DNA from: an uncultured Selenomonadaceae bacterium
GTDB taxonomy: Bacteria; Bacillota; Negativicutes; Selenomonadales; Selenomonadaceae
Assembly: GCA_905236595.1 (NCBI GenBank)
Contig: CAJORE010000001.1
Span: 1 to 8,866 of the forward strand
Reading direction: 5' to 3'
DNA length: 8,866 nt
Within the stretch, counting starts at the first letter, position 1. Each line of letters opens with the position of its first letter. The position numbers were made by a program, and so were the translations under genes. The notes under the pieces are model-generated. The model was given only the letters and a program-made list of their open reading frames with translations. It made no database searches and was not told the DNA's origin. Shown here piece after piece: positions 5,828 through 8,866 of this stretch.

Positions 5828-6973
5828 CGTTTTGCCATTATGGAAAATGTGGCGAGCGAGGGCGGTCACGAAATTGATTTTGACCGCATCTTGGTCGAGG
5901 AACTGTCCGCTCTTTCGCATGATGTCGAATTCTATGTTCCCGAAGGGCATAAGTTTCGCTTTGACTACAAGAAAAAAATCCATTATCTAAAAGGTTGCGG
6001 CGTTTCCTATGACGGAGCGCACGGCGCCAAAAAAGCGTATTTGGCCTTAAAACGCGAATACCATCGCCAAAAGTGGTACGCCGCCATGTATGATTACGCC
6101 AAAGCCGGCGCTTTTGATGCGCTTATTTTTCCGTCGGCGACGTATCGCTATTTGCGTTCGTTACGCATAAGCCCGCTGAAAAAATCACCGGTTCCCGTTT
6201 TGTTTTTGATTCACGGCCTGACACCGGCGGAAGCAAAAAAATTGGATGATGCCGCCGCACCGTTTGCGACTGTCGAAAACATCCGCATCGGCGTACAAAC
6301 ATTCGCCAAGGCCAAACTGAAACTGACGGCTCAACACACCAAAATCTATCCCCCGCCGAATTATATTCCTCGCGACATACCTGCCGACAAACAATCCGCA
6401 ACCGCCCACGATACGTTGCGTTTGGGGATTTTTGGCCAGTATCGCCGCGAAAAGAACGTGGACTCATTTATCCGTGCTTTTTTGCGGGGACAATACAACC
6501 GTGCCGTACAACTCGTTGTCCAAGGCGCGACAACAAACAAGGCGGATGCCCAAGATTTTGAAGATCTTATCGGGCGTTATGCCAACGAAAACCGTCTGCT
6601 TTTTTGGCACAAGCCGTTGATAGGCGCCGAATGGCAGCGCGGCCTGTTGAGCGTCGATGCCGTTGTTATTCCTTACGGCAACAGCCGCTATCTTTATCAC
6701 ACTTCGGCGATTATCGGCAACGCCATGGGACACCGCCGTCCGATTATCGTTGCCGACAACGTGAACCCGGAAATTTTGCACGATTATAAAATCGGCATAT
6801 CATTTAAGAGCGGCGATTTGGAATCTTTGACGACGGCAATAACAAAATTCGTCAATGGCTACGACGCCGACCAAGAGATATACCGCCAAGAACTGTCGCG
6901 AGCATACCGGGATTTTTCGCCGACGTTGTTGGCTCAAAATATTATAAGTTTGGCGGAAGGTTGCTATGCTTAA
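5825..6973 (+). CDS. Putative GT-B fold glycosyltransferase (GT4-like), LPS core
   Basis: A 382-residue protein with two-domain GT-B character. The N-terminal half has MRFAIMENVASEGGHEID (1-18), a loop like the acceptor-side glycine loop of GT4 enzymes, then strand-like segments FDALIFPS (97-104) and VPVLFLIHG (123-131). The C-terminal half opens with LRLGIFGQYRREKNVDSFI (198-216), matching the usual GT4 pattern of a short strand, a glycine and a basic 'R-x-K' loop. Later, VDAVVIPYGNSRYLYHTS (277-294) and GNAMGHRRPIIVADN (298-312) sit where GT4 donor-binding loops occur, but the classical EGFG-x-x-x-E signature is replaced by a YLYHTSAIIGNAM stretch. Donor and acceptor are unknown. It begins 5 bases after the GT2 stop and overlaps the DUF535 gene by 8 bases, so it is probably part of the same core-assembly operon. 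Confidence 0.72.
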   Translation: MRFAIMENVASEGGHEIDFDRILVEELSALSHDVEFYVPEGHKFRFDYKKKIHYLKGCGVSYDGAHGAKKAYLALKREYHRQKWYAAMYDYAKAGAFDALIFPSATYRYLRSLRISPLKKSPVPVLFLIHGLTPAEAKKLDDAAAPFATVENIRIGVQTFAKAKLKLTAQHTKIYPPPNYIPRDIPADKQSATAHDTLRLGIFGQYRREKNVDSFIRAFLRGQYNRAVQLVVQGATTNKADAQDFEDLIGRYANENRLLFWHKPLIGAEWQRGLLSVDAVVIPYGNSRYLYHTSAIIGNAMGHRRPIIVADNVNPEILHDYKIGISFKSGDLESLTTAITKFVNGYDADQEIYRQELSRAYRDFSPTLLAQNIISLAEGCYA

Positions 6974-7886
6974 TCTTATCGACATTGGTAAAAAAATTTA
7001 CGATGTATCAAACCCGCGGGAAGCACACCGCTTGGCGGTATTTTTGGCGCGAGGGACGTTGCATTACGGCGAACTGAACAAACTGTGGCAATACTTTATG
7101 CAAGACGAAGTTCGGCAAAAAATTATCGTCGCCAACCCTTTCCCAATCGAACAAGCGACCCGCGCTTTTTTCTATCACCGATCCAAATTTGCCGAACGGG
7201 TAAAACTGATAATAGATCATTATGATTTGGTTGTCGCCCGCTTTAAGCCCGAATGGGCGGCAAAAATTGTCAAAGACGGGCCGTTGCTTCTGTGGCAAAG
7301 CCCGCTCCCCGACGCCAACGATTGGCATTTGACGATGAATTTTGTCGCCGGTCAACGCAAAGAAGGCTTGCAAAGCCTTATCATGTATTACAAAGGCATC
7401 GAACTGTATCAAATCATGTTTTGGTATCAAAAAGACGTGCATGGCGATTATTCGCTGTTCATCGGCGCCATACAGGGGGCAAATTCCGCCAACGCCACGG
7501 AGCTTATAAAAGAAACGACAAAACTTAGCGAGCGTTATCGCACCAAAAATCTTATTCTCTATATGCTCCGCGCCGTCGCCCGGTGTCTTGGCTTGAAGCG
7601 CATATATGCCGTATCCAACGAAGGCTATTATGCCAACAATCACTTGCGCACCGATCGCAAACTAAAGACGGATTTCGGCGCATTTTGGCAAGAAACCGGC
7701 GGCCAAAGTACAACCGATCGGCGTTTTTACGAGTTGCCGCTTATTGAGCCGCGTAAAACCATGGAGGAAGTACCGACACGCAAACGCGCCGTATACCGCC
7801 GCCGTTTTGCCTTCTTGGACGAGGTGGATGCCACGGTATGCGCCAATTTGCGCCAAGCCCTGGCAAATTCAAACCAAACTTCTTAA
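6966..7886 (+). CDS. VirK/YbjX family protein (DUF535)
   Basis: A 306-residue protein of the DUF535 family, which includes Shigella/Salmonella VirK and YbjX. The biochemical role is not established; in Salmonella, members are PhoP-linked and tied to cationic peptide resistance and envelope changes. Family marks are LTMNF (122-126), the central YSLFIGAIQGANS (162-174), LGLKRIYAVSNEGYY (208-222), GAFWQETGG (238-246), YELP (255-258) and the basic RKRAVYRRRFAFLDEV (272-287). No signal peptide or membrane helix is evident, so it should be cytoplasmic or peripheral. GGAAGG (6955-6960) stands 5 bases before ATG 6966, and the first 8 bases overlap the upstream glycosyltransferase. The central block with conserved small residues and the following NLILYMLRAVA helix recall acyl- or aminoacyl-transferase-like folds, but that is only a speculation. 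Its place among LPS glycosyltransferases argues for a function on LPS or its export. Confidence 0.88.
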   Translation: MLNLIDIGKKIYDVSNPREAHRLAVFLARGTLHYGELNKLWQYFMQDEVRQKIIVANPFPIEQATRAFFYHRSKFAERVKLIIDHYDLVVARFKPEWAAKIVKDGPLLLWQSPLPDANDWHLTMNFVAGQRKEGLQSLIMYYKGIELYQIMFWYQKDVHGDYSLFIGAIQGANSANATELIKETTKLSERYRTKNLILYMLRAVARCLGLKRIYAVSNEGYYANNHLRTDRKLKTDFGAFWQETGGQSTTDRRFYELPLIEPRKTMEEVPTRKRAVYRRRFAFLDEVDATVCANLRQALANSNQTS

Positions 7887-7891
7887 TCTTG

Positions 7892-7907
7892 TCTCGGTAC
7901 GAGAGGA
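7892..7907 (+). promoter_or_regulatory. Small hairpin overlapping the Shine-Dalgarno of the last gene
   Basis: TCTCG (7892-7896) pairs perfectly with CGAGA (7900-7904) around a GTA loop. The right arm overlaps AGAGGA (7902-7907), the ribosome-binding site 7 bases before ATG 7915. The stem is only 5 bp, so any effect on translation would be modest. Confidence 0.4.
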
Positions 7908-7914
7908 AATATAC

Positions 7915-8866
7915 ATGCGAATTTTACTCGCCAACTTCGCCAAGATGATTAACGATTCGGGCGGCCTGGCAAAAGTGCATTGCGCTTTTGCCAATGAAAT
8001 GGACGGGCGCGGGCATCAAGTGCTGATGATGTACAGCGACGACAAAGAAGGCTCCTTCTTTTATGAAGTCGCGCCGACGATAGAGAAAGTAAATTTGCGC
8101 CACTACGACGGACAAACGCACCTTTATCCTACGGCATACAAATTAAAACGCGAGCTTTACCGCGCCTTTGATAAACGAAAGGCGCGCGCCGTAAACGACG
8201 AATTCACGGAAAAATATTTGACGAGTGCCGCCGAAAAAGCGTTTACTCGTTTTAATCCCGACGTTTTGATTTGTTTCCAACCGGCATCCGCCAAGACCTT
8301 CCTGTGCGATTTGGCGTTGGATATACCGACCGTTACCATGTCCCACGGCGATCCGGAAGATTATTTTCACACCTACCCGCCAAAAGAACTGCCCGCCTTG
8401 GGGAAAAGTACCGTCTGCCAAGTATTGATGCCGACCTTTGCCGAAGCGATAACCAAACGCTTCCCGCAAACCCGCGTCCGGGTTATCGGCAATGTTGTCC
8501 CGCAATATGACGAGTGTGCCGATTTAACGACAATCAAGGACAACTACAAAATAATTTTTGTCGGTCGGCTTACAAAAAACCATAAGCGTCCGCATCTTCT
8601 GATTGAGGCCTTTGGCAAAATTGCCGAACAATTTCCCGCGTGGCGGCTTGAACTGTGGGGAGCGAAGGATCGTGCTTCCTACGAGCATTGTTTGCAAAAG
8701 CAAATTGACGAATTGGGGCTTGCCGGGCGTATCACGCTAAAAGGTACGACACAAGATGTCAAAACGGTGTTGAAGCACGGCGATTTGTTTGTTTTCCCCA
8801 GCGCTTACGAAGGTTTTGGTTTGGCACCGGCTGAAGCTATGAGCATGGGATTGCCGGTCGTCGCCT
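7915..8866 (+). CDS. GT4 family glycosyltransferase, 3' end outside window
   Basis: The visible 317 residues form most of a retaining GT-B glycosyltransferase. MRILLANFAKMINDSGGLAK (1-20) contains the N-terminal glycine loop (GGLAKV, 16-21) followed by the helix ending NEMDGRGHQVLMM. The donor-binding domain starts at YKIIFVGRLTKNHKRPHLLI (211-230), the standard GT4 'G-R-L-x-x-x-K' region. It continues with WRLELWGA (243-250), ITLKGT (273-278) and FVFPSAYEGFGLAPAEAMS (292-310), which holds the E-x7-E signature as E299 and E307. The frame is open to the last base, so roughly 50-80 residues are probably missing judged by family length. ATG 7915 is supported by AGAGGA at 7902-7907 and by the conserved first strand. 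It follows the DUF535 gene after 28 bases. Likely a core or outer-core hexosyltransferase; the donor is not deducible. Confidence 0.9.
   Translation, partial: MRILLANFAKMINDSGGLAKVHCAFANEMDGRGHQVLMMYSDDKEGSFFYEVAPTIEKVNLRHYDGQTHLYPTAYKLKRELYRAFDKRKARAVNDEFTEKYLTSAAEKAFTRFNPDVLICFQPASAKTFLCDLALDIPTVTMSHGDPEDYFHTYPPKELPALGKSTVCQVLMPTFAEAITKRFPQTRVRVIGNVVPQYDECADLTTIKDNYKIIFVGRLTKNHKRPHLLIEAFGKIAEQFPAWRLELWGAKDRASYEHCLQKQIDELGLAGRITLKGTTQDVKTVLKHGDLFVFPSAYEGFGLAPAEAMSMGLPVVA

Noticed and set aside
7008..7643. Open frame of 211 codons on the minus strand opposite the DUF535 gene
   Set aside because: Also codon-aligned with the sense gene and explained by the same codon avoidance; no domain seen.
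1..8866. Mobile element, CRISPR array, tRNA/rRNA, toxin-antitoxin or defence genes
   Set aside because: No transposase, integrase, direct-repeat array, tRNA-like fold or nuclease/toxin-like protein was seen; all sizeable coding frames on the + strand are envelope sugar genes or the DUF535 gene.

Overview
This window is a chromosomal lipopolysaccharide (LPS) inner-core gene cluster from a Gram-negative bacterium. All nine recognisable genes lie on the + strand and are packed almost without gaps. Heptose-type LPS points to a Gram-negative with a conventional outer membrane. G+C is near 45-50% by eye. The separate (unfused) heptose kinase and nucleotidyltransferase differ from the fused HldE of E. 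coli. A proteobacterium, perhaps an alphaproteobacterium, is my low-confidence guess; nothing here fixes the taxon.

Layout: (1) 1-285, the C-terminal part of the heptose-1-phosphate nucleotidyltransferase (HldC/RfaE2), cut by the window edge. (2) 328-1353 and 1346-2452, two GT9 heptosyltransferases (WaaC-type, then a WaaF/WaaQ-type). (3) 2476-3474, a stand-alone heptose-7-phosphate kinase (HldA). (4) 3475-3603, a 129-base gap with a perfect 10-bp inverted repeat and a possible promoter. (5) 3604-4590, HldD epimerase. (6) 4565-5062, GmhB phosphatase. (7) 5055-5819, a GT2 glycosyltransferase of the WaaE/KdtX type. (8) 5825-6973, a GT-B glycosyltransferase. (9) 6966-7886, a VirK/YbjX (DUF535) family protein. 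(10) 7915 to the end, a GT4 glycosyltransferase cut by the window edge.

How they work together: HldA, GmhB, HldC and HldD are the kinase, phosphatase, nucleotidyltransferase and epimerase that turn sedoheptulose-7-phosphate-derived heptose into ADP-L-glycero-D-manno-heptose. Only the isomerase GmhA is not seen, and it could lie outside the window. The two GT9 enzymes then add heptose to the Kdo-lipid A acceptor, and the GT2, GT-B and GT4 enzymes probably decorate or extend the core. The DUF535 gene, embedded by an 8-base overlap among the glycosyltransferases, is the least understood member and the best lead.

I found no mobile element, CRISPR array, RNA gene or clear phage or defence system, and no intergenic stretch over 300 bases. 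The window is best read as an ordinary but informative LPS cluster rather than a wholly new system.
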